NCBI GenBank assembly: GCA_023700885.1
Contig: JAMPYA010000095.1
Coordinates: 1-7,998, forward strand
Direction: 5' to 3'
DNA length: 7,998 nucleotides
Origin: Flavobacteriaceae bacterium
GTDB taxonomy: Bacteria > Bacteroidota > Bacteroidia > Flavobacteriales > Flavobacteriaceae
Shown here: piece after piece, positions 1-5,997 of the stretch
Numbering within the stretch: position 1 is the stretch's first letter
How the letters are laid out: the number at the start of each line of letters is the position of its first letter
Made by a program: the position numbers and the translations under genes
Notes under the pieces: generated by a model
What the model saw: the letters and a program-made list of their open reading frames with translations, nothing else
Told to the model about the DNA's origin: nothing
Database searches by the model: none

Positions 1-102
1 TATCATGTATAATTGTTTATTACGAATTTAGCGAATGCCTTTCAAAATTAACTAAATATTTTGTTAAAAGACGAATCAAAACAAATTATGTAACTTTAAA
101 AG

Positions 103-510
103 ATGAAAAATTTAAAGAATAACGCAATTATTTTTTTTGACGGAAAATGCAATTTATGTAATGCATCTGTTAATTTTATAATTAGAAATGATTCTAAGGC
201 ATTTTTTATGTTTTCACCATTAACTTCCAATTTCTCAATTGATTTTTTTAAGGATAAAAAAATTAATTTTCTAAATTCAAATACCATTATACTTTTTGAG
301 AATAATATATTTTATACAAAATCAGATGCTATTTTAAGAATCTTTAAAAATCTAAATACACCTTTAAAATACTTTTGGTATTTAAAATTTATTCCTAAGA
401 CTATTCGAAATTTTGTGTATAACCTTATTGCAAATAATCGATATTCTTGGTTTGGAAAACGAACTATTTGCATGATTCCTTCTCAAGAGCTTCTTAATAG
501 ATTTCTATAA
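103..510 (+). CDS. DCC-family (DUF393) thiol-disulfide oxidoreductase-like protein
   Basis: A 135-residue protein of the DCC family (DUF393). The defining N-terminal motif is present as FFDGKCNLC, with a CxxC pair at Cys16 and Cys19 straight after a short beta-strand. The family's C-terminal signature also appears as NRYSWFGKR at about residues 112-120, followed by IPSQELLNRFL. Length is normal for the family, so the gene looks complete. The family is predicted to have a thioredoxin-like redox role, but no substrate is established. No signal peptide is seen, so it is probably cytoplasmic. ATG at 103 is the only start that leaves the CxxC motif intact; the next Met is at residue 36. It converges on the DUF3817 gene with 37 bp between stop codons. 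No strong promoter match was found upstream. Family assignment is firm; the exact function is unknown. Confidence 0.9.
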   Translation: MKNLKNNAIIFFDGKCNLCNASVNFIIRNDSKAFFMFSPLTSNFSIDFFKDKKINFLNSNTIILFENNIFYTKSDAILRIFKNLNTPLKYFWYLKFIPKTIRNFVYNLIANNRYSWFGKRTICMIPSQELLNRFL

Positions 511-534
511 AAAAAACTTCTAAAAGCAAGTTTT
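509..534. terminator. AT-rich hairpin terminator between convergent genes
   Basis: A 7-bp stem, AAAACTT (513-519) with AAGTTTT (528-534), closes an 8-nt loop. Read on the minus strand the hairpin runs into a tract of eight T residues (516-509), the form of an intrinsic terminator for the DUF3817 gene. On the plus strand the trailing tract is only TTTT then mixed bases, so termination of the DCC gene here is less certain. The stem holds a single G-C pair and is therefore weak. Confidence 0.45.
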
Positions 535-547
535 AATTGTATTTAAG

Positions 548-826
548 CTAGATATTTCTAAAATATTTTTTCTCTATATAAAAGGTACCAAAAGGAGGAA
601 TTGAAGCTAAACAAATAACACTGTATTTTCTCAATTCCCATTTCAGATTAAATTTTAAAATTGTAGCAATAGTAATGTATGCAATAAACAATATCCCGTG
701 TGCCATTCCAATATGTTTTACGTAAATTGGATTATCAAAAATATATTTCATAGGCATCGCAAAAAAGAATAATAAAATAGCCGATATACCTTCTACAAAA
801 GCAAGATTTTTAAAAAATTTTAGCAT
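548..826 (-). CDS. DUF3817 small integral membrane protein
   Basis: A 92-residue protein matching DUF3817. It has three hydrophobic segments at about residues 10-28, 38-57 and 66-82. Features I associate with the family are EGIS near residue 12, the MPMKY stretch at 24-28, the HG pair at 43-44 in the second helix, and PPFGTF at 77-82 near the end. It is predicted to lie in the inner membrane. No biochemical role is established for the family; some homologues carry names borrowed from other membrane proteins. ATG at 824-826 gives the expected N-terminus and follows a -7 promoter match by about 25 bp. It is probably monocistronic, because its neighbours on both sides are separated from it by terminators. 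Confidence 0.85.
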   Translation of the reverse strand: MLKFFKNLAFVEGISAILLFFFAMPMKYIFDNPIYVKHIGMAHGILFIAYITIATILKFNLKWELRKYSVICLASIPPFGTFYIEKKYFRNI

Positions 827-851
827 TTAGCTTGTTTTAATATTAAAATGC

Positions 852-859
852 CAAAACTA
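852..859 (-). promoter_or_regulatory. Candidate -7 promoter element for the DUF3817 gene
   Basis: On the minus strand this reads TAGTTTTG, a perfect match to the Bacteroidetes -7 consensus TAnnTTTG. It would place the transcript start about 20 nt upstream of the ATG at 826. The -33 box is imperfect: CTG at 881-883, 21 bp away, instead of TTG. A second perfect -7 match, TAAATTTG, lies just upstream at 870-877 and could be an alternative. Confidence 0.45.
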
Positions 860-954
860 TGTAATTTGACAAATTTATCTCAGAAAAAGAGCTCATTTAA
901 AATTATATCTAGATAAATTAATTCTATATCAGCTTGAATGATGTATTTGCTTAT

Positions 955-987
955 AACAAAAAAACTCCCTTAAAGGAGTTTTTTGTT
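955..987 (-). terminator. Intrinsic terminator of the downstream symporter gene
   Basis: On the minus strand this reads AAAAAACTCC, a 6-nt loop, then GGAGTTTTTT: a 10-bp stem with a GC core of four pairs, followed by a T tract. Outer pairing can extend by three more pairs across a one-base bulge. The structure begins immediately at the TAA stop codon of the 986-2290 gene (stop 986-988), so the 3' untranslated part is almost entirely the terminator. Confidence 0.85.
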
Positions 988-2290
988 ATTTTTTTTGGTA
1001 GTAGTCATCCCAGTCTTTAACGTGAGGTTTTCCTAATTTATCAACAGACTTAGCTATAATCATAGAAACACATGCATCACCAGTAACATTAACGGTGGTT
1101 CTACACATATCTAGTGGACGATCCACCGCAAAAATCAATGCTAAACCTGCTTCTGGAATCCCAGCTTGTGCTAATACAATTACCAACATTACCATTCCGG
1201 CTCCAGGTACAGCAGCTGATCCTATTGATGCCAATGTTGCGGTAACTATTATTCCTAATTGAGCGGTCAGGCTTAAATCCATACCAAAAGCCTGAGCAAT
1301 AAACACCGCAGCTACTGCTTGATATAAACTAGTTCCATCCATATTGATAGTTGCACCAATTGGTAAAACAAAACTGGCAACTTCACTATCAACTCCCAAA
1401 TGTTCTTCTACTCTTTCCATAGTAACTGGTAAAGTAGCAGCACTAGAACTAGTAGAAAAAGCTAATAATTGAGCGGGCATAATTCCATTTAAGAAAAATT
1501 TAGGAGATTTCTTGGTAAAAATCCATATGATTAATAAATACAAACAAATCATCAAAATTAATCCCAGAACTACACTTAAAGCATACCATAAGAGTGCTAT
1601 AAATAAATCTGCACTTGGAGCTTCTACCACTAAAGCAGCTAATAATGCAAATACACCATAAGGTGCAGTGAGCATTATTAAATCAATTAATTTTAAAATA
1701 ACTTCATTAAATCCGTCAAAAAAACTTTTTACCGATTCAGACTTTTCAATGGGAATTAAAATTAATCCTACTCCAAAAATGATAGCAAAGAAAATTACTT
1801 GCAACATGTTGGCGTTATCACTTGCAGCAGCAAAAATATTACTTGGCACTAAATCTTCTAAAGCTTGTAATGGTCCGGCTTCTTTTTGTTTTTCTGCAGC
1901 TTGAATTTTAGAACTCGCATCAGCACTATAACTTTCTACCAATTGATTTCTGGTCTCCTCAGCAATTGAATTTCCCGGTTTAATGATATTTACAATTGCT
2001 AAGCCAATTGAAACGGCTATTACAGTTGTTAAAATATACATTCCAATGGTTCTTCCTCCCATTTTTGATAGTTTAGAAATATCTTTTAAATCTGAAACTC
2101 CTTTGATAAGTGAAGCAAGAATTAAGGGCACTGCAATTAACTTAAGTGAATTGATGAAAATTGTGCCAAATGGTTTAATCCAATCAACAACAAATTGTTT
2201 ACCCCAATCAAAATTAATTATTAAAAAGGCAAATAATACGCCCGTTACCATTCCTATTAATATTTGCCAGTGTAGTGCTAATTTTCTCAT
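986..2290 (-). CDS. Dicarboxylate/amino acid:cation symporter (glutamate/aspartate type), downstream copy
   Basis: A 434-residue DAACS (SLC1/GltPh-like) secondary transporter of the inner membrane, importing acidic amino acids or dicarboxylates with Na+ or H+. Family elements appear in order: the serine-rich HP1 tip STSSSAATLP at about 279-288, the TM7 motif NMDGT at 316-320, the HP2 tip SAAVPGAG at 358-365, and TM8 DRPLDMCRTTVN at 390-401 followed by GD at 404-405. Asp394, Arg397, Thr398, Asn401 and Asp405 fit the GltPh substrate and cation site; the Arg argues for an acidic substrate rather than a neutral one. The longer frame begins at 2329, but ATG at 2288-2290 is preferred because it matches the paralogue's N-terminus exactly (M[RK]K[LI]ALHWQ) and gives an ungapped alignment. 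A hydrophilic loop at about 106-145 is the most divergent region between the copies. Stop lies in a terminator. The gap to the upstream paralogue is 89 bp without a clear promoter, so the two may be co-transcribed. Exact substrate is inferred. Confidence 0.93.
   Translation of the reverse strand: MRKLALHWQILIGMVTGVLFAFLIINFDWGKQFVVDWIKPFGTIFINSLKLIAVPLILASLIKGVSDLKDISKLSKMGGRTIGMYILTTVIAVSIGLAIVNIIKPGNSIAEETRNQLVESYSADASSKIQAAEKQKEAGPLQALEDLVPSNIFAAASDNANMLQVIFFAIIFGVGLILIPIEKSESVKSFFDGFNEVILKLIDLIMLTAPYGVFALLAALVVEAPSADLFIALLWYALSVVLGLILMICLYLLIIWIFTKKSPKFFLNGIMPAQLLAFSTSSSAATLPVTMERVEEHLGVDSEVASFVLPIGATINMDGTSLYQAVAAVFIAQAFGMDLSLTAQLGIIVTATLASIGSAAVPGAGMVMLVIVLAQAGIPEAGLALIFAVDRPLDMCRTTVNVTGDACVSMIIAKSVDKLGKPHVKDWDDYYQKK
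1169..1324. repeat. Near-identical 156-bp segment, copy 1 (within the downstream symporter)
   Basis: Hand alignment with 2560-2715 gives 150 of 156 identical bases, including a 56-bp exact match (1209-1264 against 2600-2655). The flanking 160 bp on the gene-5' side is only about 80% identical and the roughly 90 bp on the gene-3' side about 83%. It encodes part of TM7 to HP2/TM8, where the proteins are identical. The pattern suggests recent gene conversion between the tandem paralogues rather than protein-level constraint alone, because synonymous positions are also shared. Confidence 0.7.
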
Positions 2291-2379
2291 TTTAATATTT
2301 TTGAGGGTAAGATAAAAAAATACATACAATAATCATGAAGACTTAATGGTATTATTTAAAAAATCCTTATAAAATAGCG

Positions 2380-3681
2380 TTAAGCATTATAATTATCATC
2401 CCAATTTTTAATATGTGGATTCCCAAGTTTACCGACAGATTTTGCTATTATCATAGATACCATGGCATCACCAGATACATTTACTGTTGTTCTACACATA
2501 TCTAACGGACGATCCACCGCAAAAATTAAGGCTAAACCAGCCTCAGGAATTCCGGCCTGTGCTAATACAATCACCAACATTACCATTCCGGCTCCAGGCA
2601 CAGCAGCTGATCCTATTGATGCCAATGTTGCGGTAACTATTATTCCTAATTGAGCAGTCAGGCTTAAATCCATACCAAAAGCTTGAGCAATAAACACTGC
2701 AGCTACTGCCTGATACAAACTTGTTCCATCCATATTAATCGTTGCTCCAACCGGTAAAACAAAACTTGACACCTCATTATCTACCCCTAAATGTTCCTCT
2801 ACACACTCCATAGTTACAGGCAAAGTTGCTGCACTTGAACTAGTAGAAAAGGCCAACAATTGGGCGGGCGCTATTCCTTGTAGAAAAAACTTGGGAGACT
2901 TTTTAGTGAACACTTTTACCATCATCACATAAAAACCAATCATTAATAATAAACCTGATAAAACACTAATTGAATACCACATCAAAGCAATAAATAAATC
3001 TGAATTTGGAGCTTCTACAACTAACGCAGCTAATAAAGCAAAAACACCTAGTGGAGCTGCTAACATAATTAAATCTATTAATTTTAATATGACCTCATTA
3101 AAGCCATCAAAAAAAGCTTTAACTGGTTTTGATTTTTCTTCAGGAATTAATATCAAACCTATTCCAAAAAGAATGGCAAAGAAAATAACTTGCAACATTT
3201 GACTATTATCTGTCGCAGCAGCAAAAATATTACTTGGCACTATATCTTCTAAAAATTGTAATGGCCCCGTTTCACTCTGCACCACTGCAGCTTCAATTTT
3301 TTTATTTACAACATTGCTATAACTCTCTACTAGCTGATTTCTAGTTTCTTCTGAAATTGTCTTTCCAGGATTAATAATATTTACGATTACTAATCCGATA
3401 GAAACGGCAATTACGGTCGTAAAAATAAATGTAAACAGTGTTCTTCCTCCAATTTTAGAAAGTTTTGAGATGTCCTTTAAATCTGAAACCCCTTTAATTA
3501 AAGATGCTAAAATTAAAGGTACTGCAATGAGTTTAAGTGCATTGATAAAGATGGTTCCAAATGGTTTAATCCAATCAATTACAAATTGTTTACCCCATTC
3601 AAAATTAGATATTAGTAGCGCAAATAATACGCCTAAAATCATCCCAATTATTATTTGCCAGTGTAATGCTATTTTTTTCAT
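2380..3681 (-). CDS. Dicarboxylate/amino acid:cation symporter (glutamate/aspartate type), upstream copy
   Basis: A 433-residue paralogue of the adjacent 986-2290 gene. The two align without gaps until the last residue, at roughly 83% identity by hand count. All diagnostic DAACS elements are present: STSSSAATLP at 279-288, NMDGT at 316-320, SAAVPGAG at 358-365 and DRPLDMCRTTVN at 390-401, with Asp390, Asp394, Arg397, Thr398, Asn401 and Asp405 numbered as in GltPh. It is predicted to import glutamate, aspartate or a C4-dicarboxylate across the inner membrane. Differences from its twin cluster in the hydrophilic loop at 106-145, in helix faces at 81-87 and 236-257, and at the C-terminus. Position 293 is Cys here and Arg in the twin. 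ATG at 3679-3681 gives a standard N-terminus. A weak -7-like TAATATTG on the minus strand (3701-3708) could be its promoter, with no good -33 partner. Complete gene; substrate inferred from family. Confidence 0.93.
   Translation of the reverse strand: MKKIALHWQIIIGMILGVLFALLISNFEWGKQFVIDWIKPFGTIFINALKLIAVPLILASLIKGVSDLKDISKLSKIGGRTLFTFIFTTVIAVSIGLVIVNIINPGKTISEETRNQLVESYSNVVNKKIEAAVVQSETGPLQFLEDIVPSNIFAAATDNSQMLQVIFFAILFGIGLILIPEEKSKPVKAFFDGFNEVILKLIDLIMLAAPLGVFALLAALVVEAPNSDLFIALMWYSISVLSGLLLMIGFYVMMVKVFTKKSPKFFLQGIAPAQLLAFSTSSSAATLPVTMECVEEHLGVDNEVSSFVLPVGATINMDGTSLYQAVAAVFIAQAFGMDLSLTAQLGIIVTATLASIGSAAVPGAGMVMLVIVLAQAGIPEAGLALIFAVDRPLDMCRTTVNVSGDAMVSMIIAKSVGKLGNPHIKNWDDNYNA
2560..2715. repeat. 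Near-identical 156-bp segment, copy 2 (within the upstream symporter)
   Basis: This is the partner of 1169-1324, in direct orientation about 1.4 kb away. Six mismatches in 156 bp were counted by eye, all but one flanked by long exact runs. Direct repeats of this kind can also promote deletion or fusion of the two transporter genes by homologous recombination. Confidence 0.7.
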
Positions 3682-3779
3682 TTTGTCTTCAAAATTTTCA
3701 CAATATTAGTGATTAGTTTTACACGGAATTCATCTGGAACCCATTTTTATTATGAATAAATTTTACGATAAAAAAAATA

Positions 3780-3842
3780 AATTATCAATGATATTATTTT
3801 TATCAATTGACTGTAATTTATTAAATAAAAATATTGATAATT
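3780..3842. repeat. Long AT-rich imperfect inverted repeat downstream of the DUF3089 gene
   Basis: A perfect 10-bp inverted repeat, AATTATCAAT (3780-3789) with ATTGATAATT (3833-3842), continues inward through a G-T pair and two mismatches into seven more A-T pairs, leaving a loop of about 23 nt. It sits 3' of the DUF3089 stop codon (3858) and upstream of the symporter start (3681). It could be a weak terminator or an mRNA 3'-end structure, but with almost no G-C pairs and such an AT-rich background it could also be chance. Confidence 0.3.
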
Positions 3843-3857
3843 AATTAGTTATAAAAT

Positions 3858-4886
3858 TTAAAGATTTTCTGACTTAGATTTCTGTTTCCAAAATGCATCA
3901 ATTCGTTGTTGTGCGTTAATTCTAATATCTTCCCAATATAAATTGATGTCGCCAAAATGATAATCTGAAATAAATCTTAAAAAGAATCTTTTGGGAACTT
4001 TAGGAACACTTACCCACAATAAACCGTCTGTAACTTCGACCCTTATACTTTGAGGGTAAATCTTATCATTGGTATAAAGTGTTCCTTTGTGAAATTGAAT
4101 TGCTACTTGTTTTTCGGTATTCCAAGTAATTGGATTAGACGTAACGCCTCCTTTAAACCAAGTTTCAAAATTCTTAGGTTTTTTTCCTTTTTTATAACTG
4201 TTCCAAACTAAATAACCTCCAATTTCATCAGGAGAGGTCATTGGTTTTAGTGTATTAAAATCAGTTTTCATAACTTTTATTCCGGGTATATAAGCTGCTA
4301 CCAATTGTTTTTGTAATGGTTTTCCATCAAAAAACTCTTTTAATAATCGTTTACTGTGTGCACTACCCTGACTGTGTGCCGCAATAATTATTGGACGCCC
4401 TTTATTGTAATGCTTTAAATAAAATTCGAAAGCATTTTTAACATCACTATAGGCCAATTCATAGGAAGATCCGCTCTGATTTGTATAGGGTTTTATATAA
4501 ATTCTGTAATGAGACTGTCTGTAATAAGGCGCATATAATCGTCCCAAATCAGCCCAGACAGAAGCTTGATAATGTATTGGCTGATCTAATATTTCTTTAT
4601 TAAAATTATCGTTATTAACATCGGCATTCCAAGCGCTATTTTTTGAATCTTTAAATAAAGTTGGATACACATAAAAAATATCTGCTGTTTCCTTTATTGA
4701 ATCTAAATTTATAAATTGTTGAAGCTGATTTGGTATCTTATTTGGCAAAACTGCCCAATACTTTTCATGAGCATAATCAGGCGCCGAAGGTGATTCATTA
4801 TCATTAAAAGGTTTTGAAATATAATGTATTTTACAAGAAGATAAAAATAATGTTAACCCCAATAAAAAATAAATATATTTTATCAT
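3858..4886 (-). CDS. DUF3089 alpha/beta-hydrolase-like lipoprotein
   Basis: A 342-residue predicted lipoprotein with a DUF3089 domain, a branch of the alpha/beta-hydrolase superfamily. Residues 1-17 form a type II signal peptide ending in the lipobox LSSC, with Cys18 as the lipidated residue. The domain starts with a FYVYPT strand at about 71-76. The nucleophile elbow is AAHSQGS (169-175), making Ser172 the likely catalytic serine. A C-terminal His310 in DYHFGD is a candidate catalytic histidine; the acidic member is not certain. It could be an esterase, lipase or acyltransferase; the substrate is unknown. The residues after Cys18 (KIHYISK) lack the acidic run typical of flavobacterial surface-export signals, so an outer-membrane lipoprotein facing the periplasm is more likely. 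It is divergent from the 5024 gene and separated by 176 bp from the symporter pair, so probably its own unit. Start ATG at 4884-4886 is fixed by the signal peptide. Confidence 0.88.
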   Translation of the reverse strand: MIKYIYFLLGLTLFLSSCKIHYISKPFNDNESPSAPDYAHEKYWAVLPNKIPNQLQQFINLDSIKETADIFYVYPTLFKDSKNSAWNADVNNDNFNKEILDQPIHYQASVWADLGRLYAPYYRQSHYRIYIKPYTNQSGSSYELAYSDVKNAFEFYLKHYNKGRPIIIAAHSQGSAHSKRLLKEFFDGKPLQKQLVAAYIPGIKVMKTDFNTLKPMTSPDEIGGYLVWNSYKKGKKPKNFETWFKGGVTSNPITWNTEKQVAIQFHKGTLYTNDKIYPQSIRVEVTDGLLWVSVPKVPKRFFLRFISDYHFGDINLYWEDIRINAQQRIDAFWKQKSKSENL

Positions 4887-4909
4887 AACACTATAGTTTA
4901 AAACGAATA

Positions 4910-4940
4910 CAAATATGCAAATTTTATACTATCTATTCAA
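4910..4940 (-). promoter_or_regulatory. Possible promoter of the DUF3089 gene
   Basis: On the minus strand, TTG (4940-4938), a 20-bp spacer and CATATTTG (4917-4910) resemble the Bacteroidetes TTG-N17-23-TAnnTTTG promoter, with one mismatch in the -7 box. It would start transcription about 15-20 nt before the ATG at 4886. An overlapping candidate (AAAATTTG at 4925-4918, with TTG 18 bp upstream) is equally imperfect. Confidence 0.35.
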
Positions 4941-4976
4941 TTACAATCACTTAATTGATTTTATGAATTAGTTTTA

Positions 4977-5005
4977 TTGATACTTAATTATATTTCTTAA
5001 TTTTG
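4977..5005 (+). promoter_or_regulatory. Flavobacterial promoter for the 5024-5966 operon
   Basis: TTG at 4977-4979, an 18-bp spacer and TAATTTTG at 4998-5005 match the Bacteroidetes primary-sigma consensus (TTG-N17-23-TAnnTTTG) exactly. Transcription would begin near 5010-5013, leaving a short leader of about 11-14 nt before the ATG at 5024. This is the best promoter match in the window. Confidence 0.7.
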
Positions 5006-5023
5006 CCACCTTATTTATAAAGT

Positions 5024-5347
5024 ATGAACAAATTGAAAGAACGCTGGGGATTAAAATCAAACTTACAAGTAATTCTTGTTTTTGTAGTATTCTCTATAAA
5101 CGGAAGTTTTGCTGCAAAAATAGCCGGACCACTTACTCATTTTATTGGATTAGACCACGATTCAACAAACCCATGGTTGTTTTGGCCTGTTCGTATTTTA
5201 CTAGTGTTTGTAGTTTATCAAATAACTTTACCACTAGTTGGGTATTGTTTTGGATTATATGACTTCTTTTGGAATTTTAGCAAAAAAACACTTTCAAGAG
5301 TTGGATTTAAACGCTTCTTTAAAGAAAAAGAAAATCTTAAAGCTTAA
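5024..5347 (+). CDS. Small two-helix membrane protein (DUF6787-like)
   Basis: A 107-residue protein with two hydrophobic segments, at about residues 13-36 and 53-78, and a positively charged C-terminal tail (SKKTLSRVGFKRFFKEKE), as expected for an inner-membrane protein with cytoplasmic ends. An N-terminal KLKERWG motif, the Asn-Pro-Trp at 49-51 and the aromatic LYDFFWNF at 78-85 resemble what I recall of the Bacteroidetes family DUF6787, which has no known function; some members have been mislabelled as prolipoprotein diacylglyceryl transferase, and the sequence shows none of that enzyme's features. It is the first gene after a good promoter and is followed after 16 bp by the YrbL-like gene, so the two are almost certainly co-transcribed. 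A link in envelope function is inference only. Confidence 0.75.
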   Translation: MNKLKERWGLKSNLQVILVFVVFSINGSFAAKIAGPLTHFIGLDHDSTNPWLFWPVRILLVFVVYQITLPLVGYCFGLYDFFWNFSKKTLSRVGFKRFFKEKENLKA

Positions 5348-5363
5348 CTTTAATCCAATTTAA

Positions 5364-5966
5364 ATGATTGAAAAAGGAGCAATAATTGGCGATGGGAATT
5401 TTAGAGTCTGTTATGCTTTAAAAAATTCTGATTTATCAATTAAAATTAATAGAAAATGGGTTGTTAAAAAAATAGCCGGATTAAAAATTCCATTCCCTGC
5501 TTGTATTTTTGCTCTCTTAAAATTTGGCACCCTAAATCCCAATAAAAAGGAATACCATATTATACAAAATCTTCCAGCAGCATTAAAAACCTATCTTCCA
5601 AAACATACTGAAATAAAAGATGGAAATCTAATGCAGAGTCGCCCTAAAGATTATAATGGCGATTATTCTTCAACAGTTATCAAATATGGAAAAATAGATA
5701 ATGATATTTTTTGGAATCATGTCCATACCATTGAAAATATTTTTATCAAATATCAATTTTTTCCATTAGATATTTTTAGAGGTGGTGGAAATGTTATTAT
5801 CGAAAAAATCTCAGAAACAGAATGGAAACCTATTATAATTGATATTAAAAGAGTTGGTTACAGACCGTTTGTAGATTCGCTTGATTTTAAACTAATCTTT
5901 AAATCTGCTCAACAAAAGAAATTTTTACAACGAATGAAAGATTTTAAACTAAAGTATAAATCATAA
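5364..5966 (+). CDS. yrbL: YrbL-like (PhoP regulatory network family) kinase-fold protein
   Basis: A 200-residue protein resembling the YrbL family, which is named after an E. coli gene in the PhoP/Mg2+ regulon and is related to protein and lipopolysaccharide kinases. The N-terminus IIGDGNFRVCY (7-17) looks like a glycine-rich nucleotide loop, followed by SIKI with Lys27 in the place of the ATP-anchoring lysine. Near the C-terminus, LDIFRGGGN (135-143) and IIIDIKRVG (157-165) stand where kinases carry the catalytic-loop Asp/Asn and the metal-binding Asp: Asp136, Asn143 and Asp160. The spacing from Asp136 to Asn143 is wider than in typical kinases. No signal peptide or membrane helix is seen, so it is cytosolic. 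ATG at 5364 is the natural start, 16 bp after the preceding gene. The stop is part of a shared terminator. Activity and substrate are unknown, and a PhoP-like regulator is not visible here; the symbol reflects family only. Confidence 0.8.
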   Translation: MIEKGAIIGDGNFRVCYALKNSDLSIKINRKWVVKKIAGLKIPFPACIFALLKFGTLNPNKKEYHIIQNLPAALKTYLPKHTEIKDGNLMQSRPKDYNGDYSSTVIKYGKIDNDIFWNHVHTIENIFIKYQFFPLDIFRGGGNVIIEKISETEWKPIIIDIKRVGYRPFVDSLDFKLIFKSAQQKKFLQRMKDFKLKYKS

Positions 5967-5994
5967 AAAATCCCGATTAAAATCGGGATTTTTT
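5965..5994. terminator. Perfect bidirectional intrinsic terminator
   Basis: AAAAAATCCCGATT (5965-5978) and AATCGGGATTTTTT (5981-5994) are exact reverse complements around a two-base centre; a realistic loop is TTAAAA closed by the ATCCCGA-type GC-containing stem. A and T tracts flank it on both sides, so it can terminate transcripts in both directions. It begins within the TAA stop of the YrbL-like gene (5964-5966) and ends 3 bp before the phosphatase stop (5998-6000). Confidence 0.93.
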
Positions 5995-5997
5995 ATT

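Noticed and set aside
96..287. Minus-strand open frame opposite the DCC gene
   Set aside because: It lies across the CxxC-coding region of a clear DCC-family gene and has no family features.
906..915. A 10-bp palindrome TATCTAGATA between the terminator and the DUF3817 promoter
   Set aside because: It is short, AT-rich and unpaired with any second copy; not enough to call an operator.
1668..2315. Plus-strand open frames at 1668-1904 and 1983-2315 opposite the downstream symporter
   Set aside because: They are antisense to a strongly conserved transporter, have no recognisable protein features, and similar frames recur opposite the paralogue, as expected of a duplicated gene's shadow.
2291..2329. 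A 13-residue N-terminal extension of the downstream symporter starting at 2329
   Set aside because: The extension is absent from the paralogue, and ATG at 2290 gives an N-terminus matching it residue for residue.
2462..3709. Plus-strand open frames at 2462-2653 and 3470-3709 opposite the upstream symporter
   Set aside because: Antisense shadows of conserved coding sequence; the residues simply mirror the transporter codons.
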